A DNA stretch of 18,312 nt from Rickettsiales bacterium. Lineage in GTDB: Bacteria > Pseudomonadota > Alphaproteobacteria > Rickettsiales > UBA1997. The DNA lies in assembly GCA_947496905.1 (NCBI GenBank), contig CANMEW010000015.1, forward strand, positions 1 through 18,312, in the 5' to 3' direction. This document shows, in pieces, positions 1 through 7,138 of this stretch. Below the pieces are notes generated by a model, which had not been told where the DNA came from, did not search any database, and was given only the letters and a program-made list of their open reading frames with translations. The first letter of the stretch is position 1; each line of letters starts with the position of its first letter. The translations under genes were made by a program, and so were the position numbers.

Positions 1-133
1 GAAGCAGCTGCGCAAATTGTGTCGTCAGATAAATTTGCTCGCGAGCACGTACATCAAGGTACGCTTTCCTGCTCGCAAATTTTCTTCCTAAAAATTTCTC
101 GAAAAATCTAGGTTTTTCAGAGGCTCCTTAGAT
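1..133. repeat. Palindromic repeat element, copy 1 (cut by the window edge)
   Basis: This is an inverted copy of the element at 6985-7138. Two blocks are perfectly identical to it on the opposite strand: 41 bp (87-127 here, 992-7032 there, i.e. 6992-7032) and 36 bp (39-74 here, 7045-7080 there). The element is itself an imperfect palindrome centred on the tip GTACATCAAGGTAC near 49-62. The right arm ends in GAGGCTCCTTAGAT, and the outer part of the left arm lies beyond position 1. It ends about 7 nt before the nrdR start codon. No ORF is supported inside it, so it looks like a non-autonomous, MITE- or REP-like repeat. Confidence 0.85.
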
Positions 134-140
134 GTAACAA

Positions 141-593
141 ATGCGTTGCCCATTTTGCGGAAATATTGAAACACAGGTGAAGGACAGTCGGGTTTCAGAC
201 GATGGCGAGTCAATCAAAAGACGACGCTACTGCTCTGCTTGCGACTCACGTTTCACAACTTTTGAGCGCGTGCAATTGCGCGAGATTTTGGTGATTAAAA
301 AGAACGGTGAGAAGAAAATTTTCGATCCAGAAAAGCTGAAAAAGTCAATCGCCATGGCGGTACGCAAACGCCCGGTTTCTGACCTACAGGTTGAGAAGTT
401 AGTCAATAATATTGTGCGTCAGCTTGAGGTAGAAAATGAGACGGAAATTTCTTCGTCAAAAATTGGTGAGATCGTGATGACAGCGCTTGAGAAGCTAGAC
501 AAAGTGGCATTCGTGAGATTTGCCTCAGTCTACAAAAATTTTGAAAAAGCCGACGATTTTCAAAAATTCATTAAGCAGATTGTGAGGTCGTAG
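141..593 (+). CDS. nrdR: Transcriptional repressor NrdR
   Basis: NrdR represses ribonucleotide reductase operons by binding NrdR boxes, and it senses ATP/dATP. At 150 aa it has the usual family length. The N-terminus carries the zinc ribbon with CPFC (Cys3, Cys6) and CSAC (Cys31, Cys34). The basic SIKRRRYC stretch and RFTTFE follow. An ATP-cone domain spans about residues 49-139 and ends in the characteristic KLDKVAFVRFASVYKNF. The ATG is the only sensible start: an ATG at 132 is followed at once by TAA. No Shine-Dalgarno sequence is visible, because the space before the start is occupied by the palindromic repeat. No glyA or ribD neighbour, common elsewhere in Alphaproteobacteria, is seen downstream. 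A strong terminator follows the stop. Identity is very secure; how it is transcribed is not visible here. Confidence 0.97.
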   Translation: MRCPFCGNIETQVKDSRVSDDGESIKRRRYCSACDSRFTTFERVQLREILVIKKNGEKKIFDPEKLKKSIAMAVRKRPVSDLQVEKLVNNIVRQLEVENETEISSSKIGEIVMTALEKLDKVAFVRFASVYKNFEKADDFQKFIKQIVRS

Positions 594-620
594 AGCCTGC
601 AACTTTCCCTCTCCTCAAAA

Positions 621-674
621 CAAAAAACCTCGGTCGAAGATTCAGATTTTGAATTTTTCGGCCGAGGTTTTTTG
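621..674 (+). terminator. Rho-independent terminator after nrdR (possibly bidirectional)
   Basis: An 18-bp stem (621-638 with 657-674) is interrupted by only one G-T wobble and closes an 18-nt AT-rich loop. The core is CCTCGG/CCGAGG, flanked by A6 on the left and T6 on the right. It lies 28 nt after the nrdR stop. The A and T runs on both sides let it act on either strand, so it could also stop read-through from the facing sdhA unit. Confidence 0.9.
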
Positions 675-936
675 TGACTTTTTTAGAGTTTGTTCAAACC
701 CTGTTTTTGGAAGAAAATAAAATTTTGAAGCGTGAAATCTGCAACTTTTGAAATTTTTAGATCCTACTGCCTCAAGACTTTTGTGATTTCAAAATTTTTT
801 GCCTAGCGATTTTTGTCAAAATTGAAAAGTTGAATGCTTGCGGCTCTAGGTCTCATTTTTTTGAAGGGTGTTTTTTTGATCCTTTTTTGTGAATTTAAAT
901 TTACAAAGCCGCGCCAATGCTGGATTGAGGAAAAAA
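675..936. other. Unassigned sequence between two facing terminators
   Basis: About 260 bp of AT-rich sequence lies between the nrdR and sdhA terminators. It contains several T runs and a weak 9-bp inverted repeat (TTTTGAAAT / ATTTCAAAA) near 745-800. On the minus strand an ATG near 858 opens only 17 codons before TAG. I see no gene, tRNA or convincing RNA element. It could be decayed sequence or a dispersed repeat not otherwise represented in this window. Confidence 0.4.
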
Positions 937-968
937 TTTAAAAAGTCTTGGCGCCGAGACTTTTTAAA
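937..968 (-). terminator. Palindromic terminator of the sdhA unit
   Basis: This 32-bp near-perfect palindrome reads AAAAAGTCT, then a GC-rich centre TTGGCGCCGA, then AGACTTTTT, with one T-G wobble. On the minus strand it is followed by TTTTTAAATTTTTT, the expected U-rich tail. It lies about 80 nt beyond the sdhA stop and has no other obvious role. Confidence 0.8.
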
Positions 969-1047
969 AAAACTCCTCACGCTGGGGTAATTTCTAATGA
1001 CGGATATGGGTTGAAATTCCTCGCTAAAAGCGGGTTTTGAAAGAGGT

Positions 1048-2835
1048 CTAATATTCTCTTACTCTCGGAGTTGAATTTAGCTCAGGAATTGTCGATGTGC
1101 TGGCAATGGCTTTGAGCGAAAATTCCAACTCATTTTTTTGAAAATCCTTCAACACAACCAAGCTGTGAGCTAGAAAATTTTGGTCATCCCGACATTTGAA
1201 ATCAGAGCGGTAATGCGCGCCTCTACTTTCCAAGCGACTCAGCGCCGAAAAATTTGCCGCCAGCGAATTTAAAAAAAGATTTTTGAGCTCGAAATAAGCA
1301 ACCAACTCCTCATTCCAAATTAAATTTTTATTCGCGATTCGGTAATTTTTAAAAAACTCGAATAGCTCTTTTGTTCGCGCCAGACCTACATTCAACAAAG
1401 CATCATCGCGAAAAACTCCGAGATTTTTTTCATTATTTTGCTGCAGCAGATTTTTTAACGCGGCGAGAGAAATTTTTCTTCCCTCCTCCCTCTTTGCATC
1501 TTCATCACATCCAAGAATTTTTGCCAATTTCTGAATTTTTTCTTCGGCAATTTTTTTTGCTGAGTTAGAGAAATCTTTAGAACCATAACTTAAAATCTCT
1601 GCCGCTTTTCTGCCGGCAATTTTTCCGAAAACGATTAGATCGAGCAAAGAATTGCAGCCCAAACGATTCGCTCCGTGAACCGAAACACAAGCCGCTTCAC
1701 CTACTGCCATCAGGCCGTCAATCACCACACAATTCAGATCAGTTGGAATCCCTCCCATGCTGTAATGAGCGGATGGAACAACGGGGATGAGGTCTTTAGC
1801 AACATCGAGACGAGCAAAATTTTTCACCAATTCAACAACTCCGGGGAGTTTATTTTTCAGAACTTCAGCACTCAGATGGCGCAGATCGAGATGAAGAAAA
1901 TTTTTATTTTCTCCAATACCGCGACCTTCATGAAGCTCTGTCGCCATTGCCTGCGAGACAACATCGCGCGAAGCAAGCTCCATCATTTTTGGCGCGTATT
2001 TATGCATGAAACGCTCGCCAGAAACATTCAATAAGTAGCCACCCTCACCTCTCGCTGCCTCGGTAACCAAGAATCCGTGACCAAAAATTCCTGTCGGATG
2101 AAATTGCACAAACTCCATGTCTTGCAGCGGTAGACCTTCTTCGAAAACTAGTGCAGAGCCATCTCCTGTGCAGATTAGAGATGAGGTAGTATTTTGAAAA
2201 ATCTGACTGTGTCCACCAGTCGCAAGAATTACGATTTTACTTTGGAAAATTACGAGCTCGCCAGAGTTTAAATCGACCGCTAAGCAGCCTTGGCATTGTT
2301 TTTTTTCTTCGATCAGTAGGTCGGTTACAAAAAATTCTGAGAAGAATTTGACATCATTTTTGAGGGATTGTTCGTGCAGCGTGTGAAGAATGGTGTGACC
2401 TGTTTTGTCCTTAGAATAACAGGCGCGGTAGGCTTGGTCTCCCTGTCCAAAATTCGTAGTTTGACCACCGTAAGCGCGTTGGGAAATTTTGCCATTTTCG
2501 TCGCGAGAAAAAACCACACCCATTTTTTCAAGCTCCAAAATCGCTGACTTGGCTTGACTGCAGAGGATTTCCACCGCAGCTGCATCAGCCAAATAATCGG
2601 AGCCTTTGAGAGTATCGTAGGCGTGCCACTTCCAGTCGTCGTCAGCAACATTGCTGAGAGCGGCATTAATTCCACCCTTGGCCGCAACGGTGTGACTGTT
2701 ACTTGGAATGACCTTGCTGATGACGGCAATATTTTTTGCACCAGAATTTATTGCCGAGATTGCCGCCATTAAACCGGCACCACCAGCGCCAATAATGATG
2801 ATGTCAAATTGCCTTTGGGAAGTTTTGAAGCTCAT
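1048..2835 (-). CDS. sdhA: Succinate dehydrogenase flavoprotein subunit
   Basis: SdhA is the catalytic FAD subunit of complex II: it oxidises succinate to fumarate and passes electrons to SdhB at the inner membrane. Numbering from an upstream in-frame ATG at 2865, the protein has the Rossmann motif GAGGAG (26-31), SHTVAAKGG with the His58 that carries covalent FAD, HPTGI (His256), TEAARGEGG, the substrate Arg in ASRDVVS (about 300), SAHYSMGG (His368) and ANRLGCNSLLD. It ends in a family-like TPRVREY. I prefer the ATG at 2835 (595 aa, normal length). The ATG at 2865 would add ten basic residues and overlap the upstream gene by 20 nt; neither start has a clear ribosome binding site. The usual partners sdhC, sdhD and sdhB are not in the window. 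Upstream is an exported protein of unknown function, and a terminator follows. Confidence 0.96.
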   Translation of the reverse strand: MSFKTSQRQFDIIIIGAGGAGLMAAISAINSGAKNIAVISKVIPSNSHTVAAKGGINAALSNVADDDWKWHAYDTLKGSDYLADAAAVEILCSQAKSAILELEKMGVVFSRDENGKISQRAYGGQTTNFGQGDQAYRACYSKDKTGHTILHTLHEQSLKNDVKFFSEFFVTDLLIEEKKQCQGCLAVDLNSGELVIFQSKIVILATGGHSQIFQNTTSSLICTGDGSALVFEEGLPLQDMEFVQFHPTGIFGHGFLVTEAARGEGGYLLNVSGERFMHKYAPKMMELASRDVVSQAMATELHEGRGIGENKNFLHLDLRHLSAEVLKNKLPGVVELVKNFARLDVAKDLIPVVPSAHYSMGGIPTDLNCVVIDGLMAVGEAACVSVHGANRLGCNSLLDLIVFGKIAGRKAAEILSYGSKDFSNSAKKIAEEKIQKLAKILGCDEDAKREEGRKISLAALKNLLQQNNEKNLGVFRDDALLNVGLARTKELFEFFKNYRIANKNLIWNEELVAYFELKNLFLNSLAANFSALSRLESRGAHYRSDFKCRDDQNFLAHSLVVLKDFQKNELEFSLKAIASTSTIPELNSTPRVREY

Positions 2836-2845
2836 GGGATGAGAT

Positions 2846-3607
2846 CTAGAATTTTTTTTCCGCATCCATTTTTTCGCAGGAACCTAAAATTTTAATTCGT
2901 GGATCTGATTTGAGAAAGATGGAAATTTGACCGATCTTCCTGTTGAGCTTGATGACTGAGTCTGCAATTTCGTTCGCAACTACAATGGAGTCATTTTCAA
3001 ATTCTATTGTTCTAAATGGATGACCAACCTCGTCTCGCAAAAGCTTTCCACCCTCATCAATTTGGTAGATGATACCGCCGTAACGCTTTCCATCAAAAAT
3101 TTCGCACTCAATTCTTTTTCTTTCTAACGTTTCTCTGATTTTGCTTTTATCCCCCATTTCAAGTGCCGCAAATTTTACCTTATTATTCTGCGAGCAAGTC
3201 ACGCTTACTCTCCAATTACTCACATCAATACTACCTTCAAGCAATCGCTCATCGCTGCTTTTGCCTAAGTAGTAAACAAACTCTTTGCCGTAAGATTTTT
3301 TGACGATCTCAAGAATTGATTCACAACTTTTAAATTTGTCGAAAAGCATCTTGGAAGAGATGTCAGATTTATTTATTTTGATTTCGTAATGAACCGTATT
3401 TTCTGCCAAAGAAATTGGATCTGATTTAAATGTTAGCGGCATCGCAACATCGTCTTGGATTGGTATCGGCAAAATAATTTTTGTAGGATCGGCGAATAAA
3501 AAGCTTCGCACCAAACTCTCAATTTTGTCTGAAGAATAGCAGTTGTCTGTTGAGGTAAAAAAAAATATTACCGCGACTAAAGTTTGAGCGAAGCGTGCAA
3601 CTCTCAT
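2846..3607 (-). CDS. Exported protein of unknown function
   Basis: I do not recognise this family. The 253-aa protein begins MRVARFAQTLVAVIFFFTS, a positively charged start plus a hydrophobic core that looks like a Sec signal peptide. A cysteine soon after (in TDNCYSS) is not in a lipobox, so periplasmic or surface release is more likely than lipidation. The rest is hydrophilic and mixed alpha/beta, without repeats, further membrane segments or catalytic motifs that I can name. Three later cysteines (in KSCES, VTCSQ and IECEI) could form disulphides. The frame is open further upstream, to a TTG at 3658, but the ATG at 3607 lies 4 nt after the preceding stop and gives the signal peptide. It sits in a compact unit with a PEGA lipoprotein and an autotransporter, which suggests an envelope role (inference). 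Confidence 0.75.
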   Translation of the reverse strand: MRVARFAQTLVAVIFFFTSTDNCYSSDKIESLVRSFLFADPTKIILPIPIQDDVAMPLTFKSDPISLAENTVHYEIKINKSDISSKMLFDKFKSCESILEIVKKSYGKEFVYYLGKSSDERLLEGSIDVSNWRVSVTCSQNNKVKFAALEMGDKSKIRETLERKRIECEIFDGKRYGGIIYQIDEGGKLLRDEVGHPFRTIEFENDSIVVANEIADSVIKLNRKIGQISIFLKSDPRIKILGSCEKMDAEKKF

Positions 3608-3611
3608 GTTT

Positions 3612-4331
3612 TTAATTGGATAAAATTTTGTATTTCGTGACCATCTTTTTGCTCTCAATTTTCTCTTGATCAGATTTTTTTGTAGGGCGGCGATTCAAAT
3701 CGATTATCTCAACATCTTCTAATGACTTAACCTCTTTGACGGAAGTCATTTTTTTGTCAGAAGTTTTGGAAATTTTTTCATTAACGATTTTTGTCTGATC
3801 GACAATTCGGTCGATTAAATCATCAAGTTTTTGGCTGACTGTTGTTGGTGAAGAACTCGATTTTGGAAGTTCAATTTTCTGCGCAGTTTTTGAATTAAAG
3901 ATTTCGTGATGTGCATCAATGCCACCATCTTTTGTCTGCAATTTTTGTAAAATAATGTGGTAAGATTTCTGATCAAAATCACGACATTTCGACGAGTAAA
4001 GAGATACCATCGGGACTATTAAAAATGAGGTTGAGGCGTCAACTAGACAGCGAATGTTTTCAGCTGGGTCAGATCTAGGTCCAAGTTTGCTGACAATGTC
4101 AAACTCGTAGTCTTTGTGATTAGAATTTTGGATAAGAATTTTGTACTTACCGGAAGGAATGATGGAGAGAGTTGCGGGCGTGGTTCCGTATTTTTTACCA
4201 TCGATGATTAACTCTGATCCACTCGGGGTGCTGTCTACAAAAATATTGACCGTGTTTTTGTTTTTAAAAGAGCATGCTGTGTTCGCGACCAGCAATGCTA
4301 ACATAAAAAAATTTAAACAAGTTTTGAGCAT
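3612..4331 (-). CDS. PEGA-domain predicted lipoprotein
   Basis: The 239-aa protein starts with a signal segment, MLKTCLNFFMLALLVANTAC. Cys20 is the candidate lipidation site, although the lipobox is imperfect (Asn at -3). Residues about 28-80 form a PEGA domain: VDSTPSGSELIIDGKKYGTT, then PATLSI and the GKYKILI strand. PEGA domains are small beta modules found in surface and cell-wall-associated proteins. Next comes a hydrophobic segment (about 100-113) between Cys95 and Cys116 with the signature RC-x2-D ... KC-x-DF-x-QK. The C-terminal third is charged, Ser/Lys-rich and probably disordered. The protein is paralogous to the one at 9965-10513 over the PEGA and Cys-flanked parts. Its ATG is 1 nt after the autotransporter stop and its own stop is 4 nt before the next gene, which strongly implies an operon. 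Function is unknown beyond envelope attachment. Confidence 0.82.
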   Translation of the reverse strand: MLKTCLNFFMLALLVANTACSFKNKNTVNIFVDSTPSGSELIIDGKKYGTTPATLSIIPSGKYKILIQNSNHKDYEFDIVSKLGPRSDPAENIRCLVDASTSFLIVPMVSLYSSKCRDFDQKSYHIILQKLQTKDGGIDAHHEIFNSKTAQKIELPKSSSSPTTVSQKLDDLIDRIVDQTKIVNEKISKTSDKKMTSVKEVKSLEDVEIIDLNRRPTKKSDQEKIESKKMVTKYKILSN

Positions 4332-4332
4332 C

Positions 4333-6903
4333 TTAAAAATTTAGGCGATACTTGGCGACAAGGAGATGTGCATCTTTGTTGTTTTTGATGTTACCTCTTT
4401 CTTGCTGCAAAATGGCGTTGAGAGAAAGCGAAGAGCTTTCGTCAAGGGCTTTACTGAAAAATAATTCAAAATCTTTTTCACGACCTTTCGGCTTCAAACT
4501 GACATTTTGTTCAAGCCGTGTCACGCCGCCATCGGCATAGCCAGTTGGAATATTAACCCTCGCACTTCCGCTGTAAACTCTAAGTGGCTCAGTGTAGGAA
4601 ACGCCGATTAATCCAAACTTAGTGTCGGCAAGTAATGCCGAAGAAAAGCCTCTACTTCTCACATCTTTAAACTCTCTAAAAATCCCAACATCATTTCCCG
4701 CAAGATCAGTTTTTCCTTCAGAGTAGCTGGAAGTGAAGTAGAGATTGTCGCGAATTTTTTGACGTGAATTTATTTTAAAGAATTTTGTCTTTGGATTTGA
4801 ACCTCCAGAAAAAGCGCCAGTAGATTGAGCTCCGAGAAAATAATTATTGTATTCTTTTAGGTCTCCGTAAGTGGCACCAAACTGCGTTTTCTTGTTTAGA
4901 TCGTACTTCAAACCGCTTTCAAACATTCGGTTGTCGGCATTGGTGAATTTAATTGGCGAAGTTCCGTTGCCAGAATTGGAGTAAGAAAAACTGGTGGAAA
5001 AATTTTCGCCTAATTTTTGCGAGAAAAACAATTTTTTATTCGTGGTTGTGTCGCTTGCTGCGAAGCTGCTAGATCTTCTGTTTTCAAGACTTTCAAAGGA
5101 ATGCTGATTGCCTCCAGAAAGAAAATTAAATTGCTTGGTGAAGCTTTCTTCGTCGTAACTTTTGTAGTAGTTCGATTGAAAACCTAGTTTGAAATCTTGG
5201 TCAATTTTGTGAGTGTAGGAAGTGGAAATGTTGGAGTTGCCGATGAGTTGCGGATCGTATTTTGAGCGGTCGTAGGTTAGGTGCTTAATGCCAAAAATAT
5301 TTTGAGAAAAGCTGGGAGAAAATCCGTCGCCATTAAAATTTAAATTATTTGCCAAAAAACTTATTTTTAATTCACCCCTAACCTCACCACCTTCACCAAA
5401 GCGAAGTGGAAGCTCTGTTGTTGAGTAACTGCTAAACATCGTGGAATCGAGGCTGAATGCACCGCTTGAAGAGTTGGAGATTTTTTGATTCAAATTCGCT
5501 TTGTAATCCCTTCCGTAATCATCAAAAAAAACAGCCTGCGAAACGACTGGATCAAGGTTGTAAGACAGTGCATCACCAAAAACAGGACTGCCAATTATCG
5601 AGCTATTTCCAACATCAAAACCAGCGCTAGAAACCGAAGAAGATGCTGGAAGCAAATGTTGACCTCTTGCCTGAACCGCGGCGTAAAGATTTAGCAGTCC
5701 ATTTCCGTAAACGTCATCAACACCATCTCCTGGATTCGAGCCATCAATCGCAACTCCATCTGCCCTTAGATCTGTTGCGCTGTTGAGTAAAATATTTACT
5801 GTTTGTGCAGCAGTAAGTTGTGGCCACGCTGCTCGTAAAATAGCTGCAGCGCCGGCTACGTAAGACGACGCCAAAAGACCCGGATCTGTTGCGGTGTCAA
5901 GCGCAATTCCCCCGTCTGGAATGGCAACTTGAGCGACATTTCCAGGTGCAACCATGCAAAAGCTTTTCACCTGTTTGCATCTGTTACTAGATGCCATGAT
6001 TGTCGAGTTGGTTAGATCATAACCAGCAACCGCAATGCCAACATTGCTTGAAATTGCTGGAATCGCTACAACCACTGCAGGAGCTCTTACATAGTTGAGA
6101 TTAGCATCTTCTCCAGTTGAAAAAATCACTACTGACCCAGCAGAGTTAGAGATTCCTTCATTTAATAAGACTGGACCAAGAGCGCCAGCAATTAGAGCCG
6201 GATTATAATCAAAGAAAGCATCGTTACCTATAATTCCCGCCTCTGTATTGGTATGAGGAATAGCAAAATCTGTCCAGGAAGCCATAAAAACTTTAGCCCC
6301 ATGATTTATTGTGTAACCAAGACCATATTGACCGGTTGGGTTGCCAGAATCATTTATTTTATACGCCCAATTTCCTGTTGCAGTGTGTACCGCAGCGGAA
6401 ATTATCTTAGAATTAAAGGCAATTCCATGCATGCCGCCACCGTTTTTAACTCCCGCAACAACTGATGTCACAGCGCTCCCCGGCTTCAAAGTTGACCCTC
6501 CAGCGGAATTTACATAATGAGAAATTGTGGGATCGGTAGAGAGGTTTGAGGCAATTTCTGCATGAGTAGTTTTCATTCCAAGCCCAGTTATTCCAATTGT
6601 AATACCTTCACCAGCCTGTGCTTTACTGTTTGCATCTAGCAGCGCATAAGAATCAGCTAATCCAATTTTTTCGAATCCAGCAACGTTCTTTTGGTATTCG
6701 TCAGAATTTTTGTAACCATCTCTAACTGATGTGTCGAATGTAGAAATCCAAGTTGGCTCAGGTGGAAATATTGGATCTGGCGTGACTACAGCACTTCCGG
6801 ATGAGGATCCACCTCCACCTCCACCTCCACCTCCACCTCCACCACCACTCATCGCAGCGCTGCCAGCAATAATGGAAATAATAGAAATTATTGCGTAGAA
6901 CAT
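4333..6903 (-). CDS. Autotransporter with a degenerate subtilisin-like (S8) passenger
   Basis: This intact 856-aa protein begins with a short hydrophobic leader (residues 1-18) and then 13 consecutive glycines. Residues about 95-410 follow the subtilase fold in order: the ITIGITGLGM strand, the AVTSVVAG helix, NGGGMHGIAFNSKI, CMVAPG, and ASSYVAGAAAILRAAWPQLT followed by YGNGLLNL. All catalytic positions appear changed: Asp to Gly107, His to Pro141, Ser to Leu343, oxyanion Asn to Glu265. It is therefore probably not a protease. The C-terminal 300 or so residues are beta-rich, include PLRVYSGSARV and SLKPKGREKDFELFF as in alphaproteobacterial S8 autotransporters, and end in the outer-membrane-type YRLNF. 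The start is fixed by an in-frame TAG 9 nt upstream and a GAGAG just before the ATG. A binding or adhesin-like surface role is inference. Confidence 0.85.
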   Translation of the reverse strand: MFYAIISIISIIAGSAAMSGGGGGGGGGGGGGSSSGSAVVTPDPIFPPEPTWISTFDTSVRDGYKNSDEYQKNVAGFEKIGLADSYALLDANSKAQAGEGITIGITGLGMKTTHAEIASNLSTDPTISHYVNSAGGSTLKPGSAVTSVVAGVKNGGGMHGIAFNSKIISAAVHTATGNWAYKINDSGNPTGQYGLGYTINHGAKVFMASWTDFAIPHTNTEAGIIGNDAFFDYNPALIAGALGPVLLNEGISNSAGSVVIFSTGEDANLNYVRAPAVVVAIPAISSNVGIAVAGYDLTNSTIMASSNRCKQVKSFCMVAPGNVAQVAIPDGGIALDTATDPGLLASSYVAGAAAILRAAWPQLTAAQTVNILLNSATDLRADGVAIDGSNPGDGVDDVYGNGLLNLYAAVQARGQHLLPASSSVSSAGFDVGNSSIIGSPVFGDALSYNLDPVVSQAVFFDDYGRDYKANLNQKISNSSSGAFSLDSTMFSSYSTTELPLRFGEGGEVRGELKISFLANNLNFNGDGFSPSFSQNIFGIKHLTYDRSKYDPQLIGNSNISTSYTHKIDQDFKLGFQSNYYKSYDEESFTKQFNFLSGGNQHSFESLENRRSSSFAASDTTTNKKLFFSQKLGENFSTSFSYSNSGNGTSPIKFTNADNRMFESGLKYDLNKKTQFGATYGDLKEYNNYFLGAQSTGAFSGGSNPKTKFFKINSRQKIRDNLYFTSSYSEGKTDLAGNDVGIFREFKDVRSRGFSSALLADTKFGLIGVSYTEPLRVYSGSARVNIPTGYADGGVTRLEQNVSLKPKGREKDFELFFSKALDESSSLSLNAILQQERGNIKNNKDAHLLVAKYRLNF
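6808..6843. repeat. Hexanucleotide tandem repeat (TCCACC)6 encoding polyglycine
   Basis: Six perfect TCCACC units, read GGTGGA on the coding strand, encode most of the 13-Gly run just after the autotransporter leader. Because the unit is 6 bp, slippage would add or remove two glycines without shifting the frame. It would therefore change linker length rather than switch the gene off. Confidence 0.9.
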
Positions 6904-6984
6904 GCTCTCAAGCTAAGAATAAAATATTGCGGAAGTGGGGATTTGTTACACGAAAAACAATTCAACCAATCCAAATTTAAGCGA

Positions 6985-7138
6985 ATCTTAGGGAGCCTCT
7001 GAAAAACCTAGATTTTTCGAGAAATTTTTAGGCAACAAATTTTTGAGCAGGAAAGCGTACCTTGATGTACGTGCTCGCGAAAAAATTTGGTAATGAAAAA
7101 ATTTCCGGAAAAGATGGTTTTTCAGAGGTTCCTTAGAT
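6985..7138. repeat. Palindromic repeat element, copy 2 (complete)
   Basis: This 154-bp element is palindromic over its whole length. Its ends, ATCTTAGGGAGCCTCTGAAA on the left and, reversed, ATCTAAGGAACCTCTGAAAA on the right, are near-identical inverted repeats running on through AAACC. The inner arms share AAAATTTG and AAAATTTC blocks, and the tip is GCGTACCTTGATGTACG. It matches copy 1 in inverted orientation with 41-bp and 36-bp perfect blocks. It has no ORF of its own. It lies between pheS and the autotransporter and overlaps the last codons of pheS, so the transcript would end in a hairpin with roughly 70-nt arms. It resembles a MITE or a Rickettsia-palindromic-element-type repeat; I cannot assign a named family. 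Confidence 0.88.

Noticed and set aside
842..858. Short minus-strand ORF starting MRPRAAS in the nrdR-sdhA gap
   Set aside because: It is only 17 codons long, with no ribosome site and no supporting context.
1018..1037. Small hairpin near CGCTAAAAGCG just after sdhA
   Set aside because: The stem is only 4-5 bp with no U-rich tail; the palindrome at 937-968 is a much better terminator.
2325..2741. A 138-codon minus-strand ORF inside sdhA
   Set aside because: It is a frame-shifted shadow of the well-supported sdhA and lacks recognisable motifs.
3608..3658. Upstream TTG extension of the exported unknown protein
   Set aside because: It would overlap the PEGA gene by 47 nt and bury the signal peptide; the ATG at 3607 is 4 nt after the preceding stop.
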